Positions 50,880-59,126 of a stretch of DNA of 64,000 nucleotides are shown here, piece after piece. Position 1 is the first letter of the stretch; every line of letters starts with the position of its first letter. The notes beneath the pieces were generated by a model. That model had not been told where the DNA came from. It saw only the letters and a list, made by a program, of their open reading frames with translations, and searched no databases. Origin of the DNA: UBA2589 sp038120095 (GTDB taxonomy: Bacteria; Gemmatimonadota; Gemmatimonadetes; Longimicrobiales; Gaopeijiaceae); assembly GCA_038120095.1 (NCBI GenBank), contig JAYOKZ010000006.1:1-64000 (forward strand), in the 5' to 3' direction. A program made the translations under genes and the position numbers.

Positions 50880-51013
50880 CGACGCGACCCCGCCGCGCTC
50901 GGATCTGCCGACGCTCCGGTGGTCGCCGGAACTGCTCGACTCGCGACTTGCGATGAGGAGTTCGGGGTCGCCCGGGGGCGCGGCAGGGGTTCAGCTGATT
51001 CGACAAGACAATT

Positions 51014-51018
51014 GGAGA
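51014..51018 (+). promoter_or_regulatory. Ribosome binding site of the RNase E/G gene
   Basis: GGAGA 5 nt before the TTG at 51024. It supports the TTG start, which gives the family N-terminus (M)RREILVSANPQES; there is no ATG in a suitable place. Confidence 0.6.
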
Positions 51019-51023
51019 TTTTC

Positions 51024-52533
51024 TTGAGGAGAGAAATCCTCGTGAGCGCGAACCCGCAGGAATCATGGGTTGCGCTCCGTGAAGACAAGCGTCTGGCCGA
51101 GGTCATGTTCGATCGGCCTGACCAGAACCGGGTTCTCGGTGACATATTCCTCGGCCGCGTCGATGCCGTATTGCCCGGCATTCAGGCTGCATTCGTGGAC
51201 ATAGGAACCGGCAAAGCCGGGTTCCTGCACGTCTCTGATCTCAACCTCGGTGACGAGGGGGATGAGGAACCCGGCAGCGATGAGGAGGCGACGGGCGACT
51301 CCGCGGAAGGCCCGTCCGAAAAGTCGCAAGGTGACGGCCGTGGCCGTGGGAAAGGTCGTGGCCGTGGCCGTGGCAGACGACCGAAGCAGCTGCCCCCGAT
51401 TCAGGACCATGTCAAGAAAGGGCAAACGATTCTGGTCCAGGTCACGAAGGAGGCGATCAGCACCAAAGGGCCGCGCCTGACTGCCGACATATCACTGCCC
51501 GGGCGTTTCCTGGTCTACATGCCTTTCGCCTCCAGGGTGGGGGTAAGTCGAAAAATCGAAGGGAGAAACCAGCGGGCGAAGCTGCGAAAAATGGCGCAGA
51601 AGATTCTCCCGAAAGAAAGCGGTGGTCTGATCGTTCGCACGGTCGGCGAGGAGGTCACGCCCGAGAAACTCGAGCGCGAGTTCAAGCGGCTGTTCGAGCG
51701 GTGGCAGAAGATCAAGACGGATGCCGATGCGCTGACGNNNNNNNNNNGTGGACTACGTGACGAGCGTAGATCCTGAATTGCTGGACAGGGTTCACCTGCA
51801 CCGTGGCGACTCGCCTCTCTTCGATGAATTCGGCGTCGAGGAGGAAATTCAGAAGGCATTCCGACGAACGGTACCGCTCAAGTCCGGAGGAAGCCTCGTC
51901 ATCGAACCCACCGAAGCGCTCGTTTCCATCGATGTGAACACCGGGCGATTCACGGGGAAAGGGAAGAAAGATCCCGAGCAGACGATTCTCAAGAACAACC
52001 TGGAAGCGGCTGGAGAGATCGCGAAGCAACTTCGCCTCCGGGACGTCGGTGGGATCATCGTCGTGGACTTCATCGACATGGAGTCGCAGGAAAATCGGGA
52101 CAAGCTGCTCAAGGAACTCCGATCACACCTTGGTCGGGATCGGGCTCGGACGAAGGCATTCGAGGTCTCGAGTCTCGGTCTGGTCGAGATGACTCGTCAG
52201 CGAGTCCGTCCGTCGGTGTTCAATTCGCTGACTTCTATTTGCCAGTCCTGCGGGGGAATCGGAAGGGTCTATACACCTGCCAGCGTCGTTCGGCAGATCG
52301 AGCGTACCATCGCGCGAGCCGCTGCATCCCGAGATGAGAAGAGTCTGGTCGTGCGCGTGCATCCCGAGGTGGCGCTGCGGGTAATCGAGGAGGAGCCCGG
52401 CTTTCTGAAGCGGCTTGGTGCGCGCACCAAGCTCGAACTGCGACTCCGTGACGATCCTCTGATGCGCCTCGATGAGTTCCGTCTCCTGTCCGGTCCTGCG
52501 GAGACAGACGTGACGGAAAAGTACGCGGCGTGA
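51024..52533 (+). CDS. rng: Ribonuclease E/G (interrupted by an assembly gap)
   Basis: Endoribonuclease for mRNA decay and rRNA/tRNA processing. The N-terminal part (TTG at 51024) has the RNase H-like start and an S1 domain that carries an inserted acidic and RG-rich stretch (GDEGDEEPGSDEE, then repeated Arg-Gly). The C-terminal part has both catalytic Asp motifs (SIDVNTGRF and IIVVDFIDM) and the zinc-link CQSCGG. A 10-N gap at 51738-51747 splits it. The frames on either side fit only if the missing length is a multiple of three, and comparison with the family suggests that roughly 30-40 residues are missing. No long disordered degradosome tail is present, so it is closer to RNase G in length. 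Confidence 0.9.
51738..51747. other. Assembly gap (10 N) inside the RNase E/G gene
   Basis: The codon boundary before the gap is at 51738, and the downstream frame starts at 51748. Ten bases would shift the frame, so the run is a placeholder for an unknown, probably longer, missing piece. Confidence 0.98.
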
Positions 52534-52548
52534 CGAGTTCAGGACGCC

Positions 52549-52577
52549 TTGACCGGATCCGGGCGCTTTCCGACATT
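52549..52577 (+). promoter_or_regulatory. Candidate promoter of rplU-rpmA
   Basis: TTGACC (52549-52554), 17-nt spacer, GACATT (52572-52577), 43 nt before the rplU ATG. The -35 matches consensus at five of six positions; the -10 is weaker. Confidence 0.4.
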
Positions 52578-52620
52578 TACAGGCTCCACATCAAAATCGA
52601 TTCCACCTCGGGATCTCGAT

Positions 52621-52938
52621 ATGTACGCGGTTTTCCAGACAGGGGGTAAGCAGTTCCGGGCTGAAGCCGGAACCCGCCTCCGAATTCCTACGCTCGACGC
52701 TGAGATCGGGGATTCCGTGACGTTCGATCACGTGCTTCTTGCCGGGGACGGCGAAGATCAGGTGAAAGTGGGGGCTCCGACGGTTGACGGGGCGTCCGTG
52801 AAAGCCGAGGTGATCCGGCACGGCCGGGGCGACAAGGTGATCGTGTTCAAGCGGAAACGCCGGAAGGGCTACCGTAAGAAGCAGGGCCACCGGCAAAATT
52901 TCACGGAGATTCGGGTCGAAGAGGTCGCGCTCGGTTGA
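52621..52938 (+). CDS. rplU: 50S ribosomal protein L21
   Basis: A 105-residue ribosomal protein that binds 23S rRNA near L20. It starts MYAVFQTGGKQFRAE and ends with the conserved KRKRRKGYRKKQGHRQNFTEIRV. The ATG at 52621 gives the exact family N-terminus. rpmA follows after 36 nt, the standard pair in bacteria. Confidence 0.98.
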   Translation: MYAVFQTGGKQFRAEAGTRLRIPTLDAEIGDSVTFDHVLLAGDGEDQVKVGAPTVDGASVKAEVIRHGRGDKVIVFKRKRRKGYRKKQGHRQNFTEIRVEEVALG

Positions 52939-52974
52939 GCGGCGCCCGACCCTTATCGATAGACGGACAGCGTC

Positions 52975-53229
52975 ATGGCACACAAGAAAGGTGTAGGGTC
53001 CAGCCGTAACGGGCGTGACAGCAACCCGAACCGCCTCGGCGTGAAACGGTCGGGTGGGCAGGCGGTTTCGGCCGGCAGCATCATCGTCCGTCAGCGTGGC
53101 ACCAAGATCCACCCGGGGCGGAACGTGGGCCGGGGCAAGGATGATACGCTGTTCGCTCTTTCTGACGGCATTGTGACGTTCGAGCGGATGCGTGCCCGCA
53201 ACGTCGTATCGGTTTACGCCGCGGAGTAG
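52975..53229 (+). CDS. rpmA: 50S ribosomal protein L27
   Basis: An 84-residue protein whose N-terminus reaches the peptidyl transferase centre. It starts MAHKKGVGSSRNGRDSNPNR, without the cleavable extension found in Firmicutes. GTKIHPGRNVGRGKDDTLFA is typical. obgE, which often follows rpmA, is not here; a lytic transglycosylase gene comes next after 180 nt. Confidence 0.98.
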   Translation: MAHKKGVGSSRNGRDSNPNRLGVKRSGGQAVSAGSIIVRQRGTKIHPGRNVGRGKDDTLFALSDGIVTFERMRARNVVSVYAAE

Positions 53230-53317
53230 GCTCAGTCCTCTCCCCTCGCTCGAGGCCGAGGACGGGCGGTCGGTTCCTGGGGCATTGCCTGGCCCAGTTT
53301 CAAGTGTGCTCGGGGGG

Positions 53318-53342
53318 AACCCTCCTGACCCGTCGGGGTTTT
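53318..53342 (+). terminator. Possible terminator after rpmA
   Basis: AACCC (53318-53322) can pair with GGGTT (53336-53340), followed by TT. The stem is short and the T-run is only four bases including the stem, so the call is weak. Confidence 0.25.
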
Positions 53343-53396
53343 GGTCAAGACTCCCGTAGACAGTTCGATTCGATCGCTGAGACGGGCCGACACAGG

Positions 53397-53404
53397 AAGG
53401 AGGT
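53397..53404 (+). promoter_or_regulatory. Strong ribosome binding site of the lytic transglycosylase gene
   Basis: AAGGAGGT, full complement to the usual 16S rRNA tail. Two ATG codons follow in tandem (53407 and 53410). Only the second has workable spacing (5 nt), so it is taken as the start. Confidence 0.85.
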
Positions 53405-53409
53405 AGATG

Positions 53410-54435
53410 ATGTCTACCGATGACCTTCGCGGACCACGCGTCCGTGTCGAGACAGGAGGCCCCGAGGTTCGGTCTCCGCAGGACCGGGGGGAACCGGTTT
53501 GGCGTCCCCGTGGGTTGGGAGCAGGGCTGGCGGCGACCCTCCTCGCAATCCCCGTCGTGTCGATGGAGCGGGAGGTTCTGACCGAGCCTCTGACTCTCGG
53601 CCCGTTCACGGTGGACGAGGCTCCGCGCAGATCCATTCCGCTGGACGCGCACCCGCGGGTCGAGAAATGGTTCGTCGACTTTCAGACATCGAGGCGGGCA
53701 GAGTTCGACCATCTCCTGGCGCGCAAGCAGCGCTTCGATCACGTGATCGAGTCGAATCTCAGAGCCCGTGGTATGCCCGAGGAACTCGTGTTCATCCCGA
53801 TGATCGAGTCGCAGTACTCTCCACTCGCCGTATCTCGGGTGTTCGCAGTCGGACTATGGCAATTCATGAGCCCGACCGCCATGCAGTACGGCCTGCGCAT
53901 GGACGAGTATGTCGATGAGCGACGCGACCCTGTTCGTGCCACCGATGCTGCGCTCGACTATCTCGGATATCTGCACGACCGGTTTGGTGGGTCGTGGTAT
54001 CTCGCGGCCGCCGCGTTCAATGCCGGTCCGGGCCGCTTGGAACGGGTGCTCAATCGGCATGCGGAGGGACGTGCATGGGACGATGCTCTGTTCTGGGAGA
54101 TCATTGATCACTTGCCGCGCGAGACCCGCGAGTACATTCCGAAGATGATCGCCGTTTCCAGGCTCGCTCGAGAGGTCGAGATCGTCGATGCCAGTGCGAC
54201 CGTGACCCCGTACCGCTACGAGCAGATCTTCGTGCCGGGCTCGACCACGCTTCGAAGCGTCGCAGCTTCCCTCGATGCGAACGTGCAACTCATCGTCGCG
54301 CTCAATCCTCACCTCGTGCAGGGTATCACACCACCAGGCGAGATGTTTCCCGTGCGCGTTCCTGTGGGCAGCGGTGGCGCCGCCGTCTCGCGACTTTCCG
54401 GAGACATCCCGATCCGGCGAGCTGACGACGACTAG
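53410..54435 (+). CDS. MltD-like lytic transglycosylase
   Basis: A 341-residue exported cell-wall enzyme that cleaves the glycan strand to 1,6-anhydro-MurNAc ends. A hydrophobic segment (about 36-52) after a charged N-terminus serves as membrane anchor or late signal peptide. The family 1 SLT domain has the catalytic Glu133 (IESQYSPLAVS), VGLWQFMSPTA and AAFNAGPGRL. The C-terminal region YEQIFVPGSTTLRSVAASL with LIVALNPHL looks like a single LysM-type peptidoglycan-binding unit. The gene ends 14 nt before the repeat that borders the 100-N gap. Confidence 0.9.
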   Translation: MSTDDLRGPRVRVETGGPEVRSPQDRGEPVWRPRGLGAGLAATLLAIPVVSMEREVLTEPLTLGPFTVDEAPRRSIPLDAHPRVEKWFVDFQTSRRAEFDHLLARKQRFDHVIESNLRARGMPEELVFIPMIESQYSPLAVSRVFAVGLWQFMSPTAMQYGLRMDEYVDERRDPVRATDAALDYLGYLHDRFGGSWYLAAAAFNAGPGRLERVLNRHAEGRAWDDALFWEIIDHLPRETREYIPKMIAVSRLAREVEIVDASATVTPYRYEQIFVPGSTTLRSVAASLDANVQLIVALNPHLVQGITPPGEMFPVRVPVGSGGAAVSRLSGDIPIRRADDD

Positions 54436-54448
54436 GCTGGACCGGCTC

Positions 54449-54503
54449 TCGCTCTACCAGGCATCCGGAACGGCCCGGGGGGCGTGGCGCGCCCACGCGC
54501 GTC
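54449..54503. repeat. 55-base direct repeat, left copy beside the 100-N gap
   Basis: Identical to 54604-54658. It contains a GC-rich hairpin (GCGTGG-CGCGC-CCACGC) that could terminate the two convergent genes on either side. The equal length on both sides of the gap suggests a shared k-mer at contig ends rather than a biological repeat. Confidence 0.9.
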
Positions 54504-54603
54504 NNNNNNNNNNNNNNNNNNNNNNNNNNNNNNNNNNNNNNNNNNNNNNNNNNNNNNNNNNNNNNNNNNNNNNNNNNNNNNNNNNNNNNNNNNNNNNNNN
54601 NNN
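54504..54603. other. Assembly gap (100 N)
   Basis: One hundred N bases between two identical 55-mers, in the intergenic region of two convergent genes. No coding frame enters the gap from either side. Confidence 0.99.
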
Positions 54604-54658
54604 TCGCTCTACCAGGCATCCGGAACGGCCCGGGGGGCGTGGCGCGCCCACGCGCGTC
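54604..54658. repeat. 55-base direct repeat, right copy beside the 100-N gap
   Basis: Exact copy of 54449-54503. After it the sequence continues unique (CCCCGACATCG) to the end of the symporter gene at 54681. Confidence 0.9.
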
Positions 54659-54680
54659 CCCGACATCGCGGTAAGATTCG

Positions 54681-56138
54681 CTAGTCGAAGAAGGTGTCCA
54701 CGTGGTCGTCAGACTGGGATTCGGTCATCCAGCTGACGGCCATCAGCACGGGGACATGGACGAGCAGTCCAAGGATGCCCTCGTGCATATCGAACGGTTT
54801 GTACTCCGGGTTTTGCCAGAAGAAGAAGGCGGTGGCTGCGCCGGCGATCAGACCCGCCATCACGCCTCGAGTCGTCGCTCTTCTCCAGTAGAGTGCTGCA
54901 ACGACAGGCGGGGCGAATTGCGCGATGATGCCGTACGCCGATGCAAGCAACAGAACCAGAGACGATTCGGGGTCCTGCGCGAAGACGTAGGCAATCGCAC
55001 CTGTTAGGAGGACCAACCCCTGCATCATTCGCCGCTGGGTCTGCTCATCGAGATCTACGAACTGCTGGATACCATCCTCGACAAACACGGATGCCGATGC
55101 ATGCAGGAGCGCGTCGCCGGTCGACATGGACGCTGAGAGCGCGCCCGCGCAGAACAACCCGACCACGAGTGCCGGGAGGTCCGTCTCCAGAATCATGAAG
55201 GGAAGGATGAAGTCGCTGGATGGTGGAGAGCCCGGGAAAAGCACGCCCGAAAAGCCGATCAGGAACACCGGAATCAGAAAGAGCTGAAAGGTCGGAAAGA
55301 GGATGACGGTTCTGCGAAGGGTGTCATCGTCTTTCGCCGTGAACGCCTTCATGAACAGGTGCGGCCACATCATGAGGCCGACGGCGCTGACGAGGATGAA
55401 GGTCGAGTAGGCACCCCAGCTCCAGGGTTCGCCTGCCGCTGTAAGGCCGGGAGGATCGAGCAGCTCGGGTCGCTCCGCGAGGATCTGGGTGAACATCTCC
55501 CCGATACCGCCGTAAAGCGCGATGGGGAGATACAGCCCCAGGGACCAGGCGATGACCACCATGAAGATCCCCTGAAACGTATTGGTCCATCCGACCGCCA
55601 TGGCACCCGCCGACAGGACGTATGCGATTACGATACCGTAGGCGACCGCCGAGCCCAGCCAGATGGGTACGTGTCCATCCGTGACAGCCTCGATGACGAT
55701 ACCCGCGCCGCGCATCTGCAGGGTCACATATGGCACGAAGGCGATCAGGCTGAGAAGAGCGATCAGAGCTGAGAGGTTTCGAGAAGGAAAGCGGCCCGTG
55801 ATCAGTTGCGCCTGCGTCACGAAGCCATGCTTCCGGCCGAGCTTGGCCACGCGGGGCCCAATCCAATAGAACGGAGCCATGCCGAGGGCACCGTACGCCA
55901 GGATGTAGAACGCTGCCGCACCCCTGGAGTAAGCCCAGCCCGGTCCCCCGAGGAAGGCAAACGCACTGAAGACGGAAGCTCCGGTGACGAAGTACATCAC
56001 CAGCAGCCCGAAGCTTCGATCCGCAGCCACGTATCCGGCTACACTGTCCGTCTGTCTTCGCCCTGCGAGAAGACCGATGGTGAGGGTCAGTGCCAGGTAG
56101 GCCGCGATGATGATCGTGACAACCACCCACTGCTCCAT
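54681..56138 (-). CDS. Sodium:solute symporter family transporter (MctP-like)
   Basis: A 485-residue inner-membrane transporter of the SSS family with about 13 hydrophobic helices. The N-terminus VVVTIIIAAYLALTLTIG, then GASVFSAFAFLGGPGWAYSRG, ALSASMSTGDALLHASASVF and LASAYGIIAQFAPPVVAALY are typical. The small DUF3311 protein encoded directly upstream (1-nt overlap) is the usual partner of monocarboxylate transporters of the MctP type, so uptake of lactate, pyruvate, acetate or propionate is the best guess. Substrate residues cannot be read reliably. The 3' end faces the gap and its repeats. Confidence 0.88.
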   Translation of the reverse strand: MEQWVVVTIIIAAYLALTLTIGLLAGRRQTDSVAGYVAADRSFGLLVMYFVTGASVFSAFAFLGGPGWAYSRGAAAFYILAYGALGMAPFYWIGPRVAKLGRKHGFVTQAQLITGRFPSRNLSALIALLSLIAFVPYVTLQMRGAGIVIEAVTDGHVPIWLGSAVAYGIVIAYVLSAGAMAVGWTNTFQGIFMVVIAWSLGLYLPIALYGGIGEMFTQILAERPELLDPPGLTAAGEPWSWGAYSTFILVSAVGLMMWPHLFMKAFTAKDDDTLRRTVILFPTFQLFLIPVFLIGFSGVLFPGSPPSSDFILPFMILETDLPALVVGLFCAGALSASMSTGDALLHASASVFVEDGIQQFVDLDEQTQRRMMQGLVLLTGAIAYVFAQDPESSLVLLLASAYGIIAQFAPPVVAALYWRRATTRGVMAGLIAGAATAFFFWQNPEYKPFDMHEGILGLLVHVPVLMAVSWMTESQSDDHVDTFFD

Positions 56139-56365
56139 CAGGCGTCACCTCCGTCGCTGTTCCTGAACCTCTTTTCCACCCGGTCGAGCGACGCGAGGAC
56201 GAGGACGCTGCCGGTGATCCACGCGGCAATCCACGCCATCGTGAATGGCAGACCGAAGAGGAGGGGCTCGGCCCGGGCGAAGGGTAGGATGCCTGGCCAG
56301 GTGACGAAGTAGAGCATCGCGAGGTGGTATACGCCCGCAAGGGCTCGTGCTGTCCTGAGGTTCAT
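56138..56365 (-). CDS. DUF3311 small membrane partner of the symporter
   Basis: A 75-residue protein with two membrane helices (about 7-27 and 37-60) separated by ARAEPLLFGLPFTMAW, the central DUF3311 pattern. Such genes almost always precede an SSS-family monocarboxylate transporter, as here. It overlaps the beta-lactamase-like gene upstream by 4 nt (ATGA), so the three genes form one operon. Confidence 0.8.
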   Translation of the reverse strand: MNLRTARALAGVYHLAMLYFVTWPGILPFARAEPLLFGLPFTMAWIAAWITGSVLVLASLDRVEKRFRNSDGGDA

Positions 56366-57306
56366 GGGTTGGATCCTGATCTTCTGATTCGACGTTTCAC
56401 ATCGAGTGGCACCCGCGTGCCGTATTCGGTGACGCCCGAAAGCCTGCTGAAGTAGCTGTAAGCGGCGGTCTGTACCGCTTCGATCACGGCGCCACCGTTA
56501 CCTCCGTAGTTGGACATCACCGTGATCACGTAGGGGCGATCCGGGACGCTGACGATCGCCCACACGGTCGAGACCCCCGTAATACCTCCCGGCTTGAAGG
56601 CGATCGGCACCGAATTCGGCACGGGTGCTCGGATCGGTCCATCCTTCGGGAGCGTGAGTATGGCCGTTACCCGCTCGCACGCTCCCTCACTCATGGGGAG
56701 GTCACAACGGGCGATCCGCTCCATGATGGTGGCGGCGTCCCGGGGCGTGGACAGGTTCTCGTTGCCGCGAGCCGATTCTTCCGGCTGGATCATCTTTCGC
56801 TGCAGTTGCGTGTTCGGCGCACCCAGAGACGACGAGAGCGCGTTGATCTCGTCCATGCCCAGTGCGTCGATCAGGACATTGGTCGCCGTGTTATCCGAGT
56901 GCTGGATCATGTAGATCGCATAGTCCTCTAGCGACAGCGCAGAGCCTCCGTCCGTCAGCACATGGAGCACGCCACTCCCCCCGGTTCGCACGGCGTCCGT
57001 CAGTTCGATTCGCCGTCGCAGCAGGGAACGGTCTTCCTCCGCCCTGCGGAAGAGCTCCAGAAGGATCACCACCTTGATGGCGCTGGCCTGCGGAAAAACC
57101 ATCTCGTCGCGCACGGCAAAACGATCACCGTTGGTCAGGTCCAGGACGTGGAGCCCGGCTACGCCCTCATACGCCTCAACGATCGACGCCAGTTCTTGCT
57201 GGAGATGAGCCCGGAGCAGGGCGAGTTGTTCTCCCTCCTGAGCTGCTGCTGCTGTCGCAATCGGGAGCAAAGCCCCGACGATGAGTGCGGTGCGGGTGAT
57301 ACGCAT
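56362..57306 (-). CDS. Class A beta-lactamase-like serine hydrolase
   Basis: A 314-residue exported protein. The ATG at 57306 begins a signal peptide (hydrophobic 7-22, cut after AAAQ). Class A elements are present: SAIK (Ser75, Lys78), SDN (137-139), an acidic Glu pair near 176-177 followed by ENLSTPRD as in the A2 subgroup, and KPG (238-240) in place of the usual KTG. It may be a true beta-lactamase or another D,D-peptide or ester hydrolase. It heads an operon with DUF3311 and a symporter gene, an unusual partnership for a resistance enzyme. Confidence 0.82.
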   Translation of the reverse strand: MRITRTALIVGALLPIATAAAAQEGEQLALLRAHLQQELASIVEAYEGVAGLHVLDLTNGDRFAVRDEMVFPQASAIKVVILLELFRRAEEDRSLLRRRIELTDAVRTGGSGVLHVLTDGGSALSLEDYAIYMIQHSDNTATNVLIDALGMDEINALSSSLGAPNTQLQRKMIQPEESARGNENLSTPRDAATIMERIARCDLPMSEGACERVTAILTLPKDGPIRAPVPNSVPIAFKPGGITGVSTVWAIVSVPDRPYVITVMSNYGGNGGAVIEAVQTAAYSYFSRLSGVTEYGTRVPLDVKRRIRRSGSNP

Positions 57307-57344
57307 CGACGGTCCGGTGAATGACGAGGAGAGAGATCCTAAGC

Positions 57345-57362
57345 GCCCCGGCCGCCCGGGGC
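57345..57362 (-). terminator. GC-rich hairpin after the crotonase gene
   Basis: GCCCCGG-CCGC-CCGGGGC, a perfect 7-bp stem, lies between the crotonase stop (57428) and the beta-lactamase-like start (57306). The tail on the minus strand is only moderately T-rich, so termination is possible but not assured. Confidence 0.4.
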
Positions 57363-57427
57363 CACGCTCCTCGACATCCCGAAGGTTTGCCGGCTGATCT
57401 GGTGGAGACGAGCGTGTGCCGGCGGTC

Positions 57428-58210
57428 TCAGCGACCCTTGAAGTCAGGCCTGCGCTTCTCCATGAAGGCGGAGACCCCCTCACGACCGTCATCGGACCCG
57501 AAGGCATCCAGGAAACGCTCTTTCTCATAGATGAGCCCTTCCTCGAGCGGGAGCTCGAACGCAGCCCGAATCGCATCCTTGGCCAGCCTGAGGGATACGG
57601 GACTCCAACGAGTCATGCGAGCAGCAAGCTCGAGTGCACGGTTCACGTGCTCACCTTCGTCCACGAGGACATCGATATAGCCGATCCGGTGTGCTTCCTC
57701 GGCCTCGAGGAAGTCTCCCGTCAGACTGATGATGGATGCCCAGCCACGCCCGACGAGTCGGGCCAGTCGCTGGGTTCCGCCCCCACCGGGGATCAGTCCG
57801 ATCCGGATTTCGGCCTGACTGATCCGTGCGGTGCGATCCGCCACACGAATGTCACAAGCGAGCGCGAGTTCGGAGCCCCCACCGATGCAAAAGCCGTGGA
57901 TCGCACAGATGACCGGTTTAGGAAAGTCCGCCACAGTCTCGTAAATCCTGCGCTGCCTGTAGATCTCACGCTGCTGGTCCGGGGTCCGTGCGGCGAATTC
58001 GGAGATGTCGGCGCCGGCGACGAAGGCCTTGTCGCCCGCGCCGTGGATCACCACCACTCGAACCAAGTCGTCCTTCTCGAGGTCGTCGAACGTGTCGCGA
58101 AGAATCTGACGGACGTCGGCGTTCAGGGCGTTCAGCTTGTCGGGGCGGTTCAGTGTCACGACAGCGATGTGATCGTCGCGCCTGTCCACGAGGACGGGTA
58201 CATCGGTCAT
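57428..58210 (-). CDS. Enoyl-CoA hydratase
   Basis: A 260-residue crotonase-fold hydratase. Both catalytic glutamates are present: GGGSELALACD and SQAEIRIGLIPGGGGTQR. AFVAGADISEF gives the oxyanion hole. It most likely hydrates short 2-enoyl-CoA such as crotonyl-CoA to the 3-hydroxy form, which the dehydrogenase encoded 55 nt upstream then oxidises. The ATG at 58210 begins the family N-terminus; the longer frame upstream overlaps no conserved sequence. PaaF-type roles are also possible given the PcaF/PaaJ-like thiolase nearby. Confidence 0.92.
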   Translation of the reverse strand: MTDVPVLVDRRDDHIAVVTLNRPDKLNALNADVRQILRDTFDDLEKDDLVRVVVIHGAGDKAFVAGADISEFAARTPDQQREIYRQRRIYETVADFPKPVICAIHGFCIGGGSELALACDIRVADRTARISQAEIRIGLIPGGGGTQRLARLVGRGWASIISLTGDFLEAEEAHRIGYIDVLVDEGEHVNRALELAARMTRWSPVSLRLAKDAIRAAFELPLEEGLIYEKERFLDAFGSDDGREGVSAFMEKRRPDFKGR

Positions 58211-58265
58211 GGGAAGGTGAATCCTTAGGAGAGGGGTTCCAGAGCGATCGTCTGTGCGCGGGGTG

Positions 58266-59126
58266 TCAGGTCGGCCACGTGTAGAACCCCTGCCCGCTTT
58301 TCTTTCCCAATTTCCCCTCGTCGACCATCTGGCGGAGGAGCGCGGGTGCGGCGAAGGCGTCCGAGCCGAGTGTTTCATGGAGGTACTCGGTGATACCGAG
58401 GCGCACGTCGAGCCCTACCAGATCCGTCAGCTTGAGCGGCCCCATTGGGTGTCGATAGCCGAGTTCCATCGCCTTGTCGATGTCTTCCGGTGACGCCACG
58501 CCCTGCTCGACCATGCGAATCGCTTCCATGCCGAGCACGATCCCGAGCCGCGACGAGGCAAACCCCGGCGCATCTCTGACCACGATGGGTTCCTTTCCGA
58601 GGCGTCGGGCGAAGGCGACGGCGGTGTCACGAGTCTGCTCGGCCGTCGACGGACACCAGACGACTTCGACCAGCGCCATGATGTGGACCGGATTGAAGAA
58701 GTGCATCCCGACGAAACGACCCGGGTCCCGAAGGGAAGCCGCGATCTGGGCAATCGAAAGGGACGAGGTGTTCGTGGCGAGGACCGCATGGGTTGGAGCC
58801 GCGGCATCGACCTCAGCAAAAATCGATGCTTTGAGATCCATCGATTCGGGGGCCGCTTCGATCACCAGGTCCGCTCCGGCCACTGCGCCGGTGATGCTGG
58901 TCGTCGTTTCCAGCCTGCTCAGGGTCGCATCACGGGCTTCGTCCGTCACCTTCCCACGGGCGACGCCCTTCTCGAGGTTGCCCTCGATGCGTTCCATGCC
59001 GCGCGAGACTGCTCCGTCGTCAATGTCGAACAGTCGCACGGAGCATCCGATCGCTGCGGATACCTGCGCGATTCCATGGCCCATGGTCCCCGCGCCGAGG
59101 ACTGCGACCGTTTCAATCGTGCTCAT
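58266..59126 (-). CDS. 3-hydroxyacyl-CoA (3-hydroxybutyryl-CoA) dehydrogenase
   Basis: A 286-residue NAD-dependent dehydrogenase. The Rossmann motif VAVLGAGTMGHGIAQ is at the N-terminus, and catalytic His/Glu lie in FVGMHFFNPVHIMALVEVV. The C-terminal domain has YRHPMGPLKLTDLVGLD and GKKSGQGFYTW. It belongs to the short, stand-alone 3-hydroxybutyryl-CoA dehydrogenase group (Hbd/PaaH). The ATG at 59126 overlaps the thiolase stop as ATGA, so both are co-translated. Confidence 0.94.
   Translation of the reverse strand: MSTIETVAVLGAGTMGHGIAQVSAAIGCSVRLFDIDDGAVSRGMERIEGNLEKGVARGKVTDEARDATLSRLETTTSITGAVAGADLVIEAAPESMDLKASIFAEVDAAAPTHAVLATNTSSLSIAQIAASLRDPGRFVGMHFFNPVHIMALVEVVWCPSTAEQTRDTAVAFARRLGKEPIVVRDAPGFASSRLGIVLGMEAIRMVEQGVASPEDIDKAMELGYRHPMGPLKLTDLVGLDVRLGITEYLHETLGSDAFAAPALLRQMVDEGKLGKKSGQGFYTWPT

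Noticed and set aside
53407..53409. First ATG of the tandem pair as start of the lytic transglycosylase
   Set aside because: It lies only 2 nt after AAGGAGGT; the next ATG has proper spacing.
54449..54658. CRISPR array or mobile element ends around the 100-N gap
   Set aside because: Only two copies exist, exactly 55 bases each and flush with the gap; no spacers, transposase or terminal inverted repeats. An assembly k-mer overlap explains it better.
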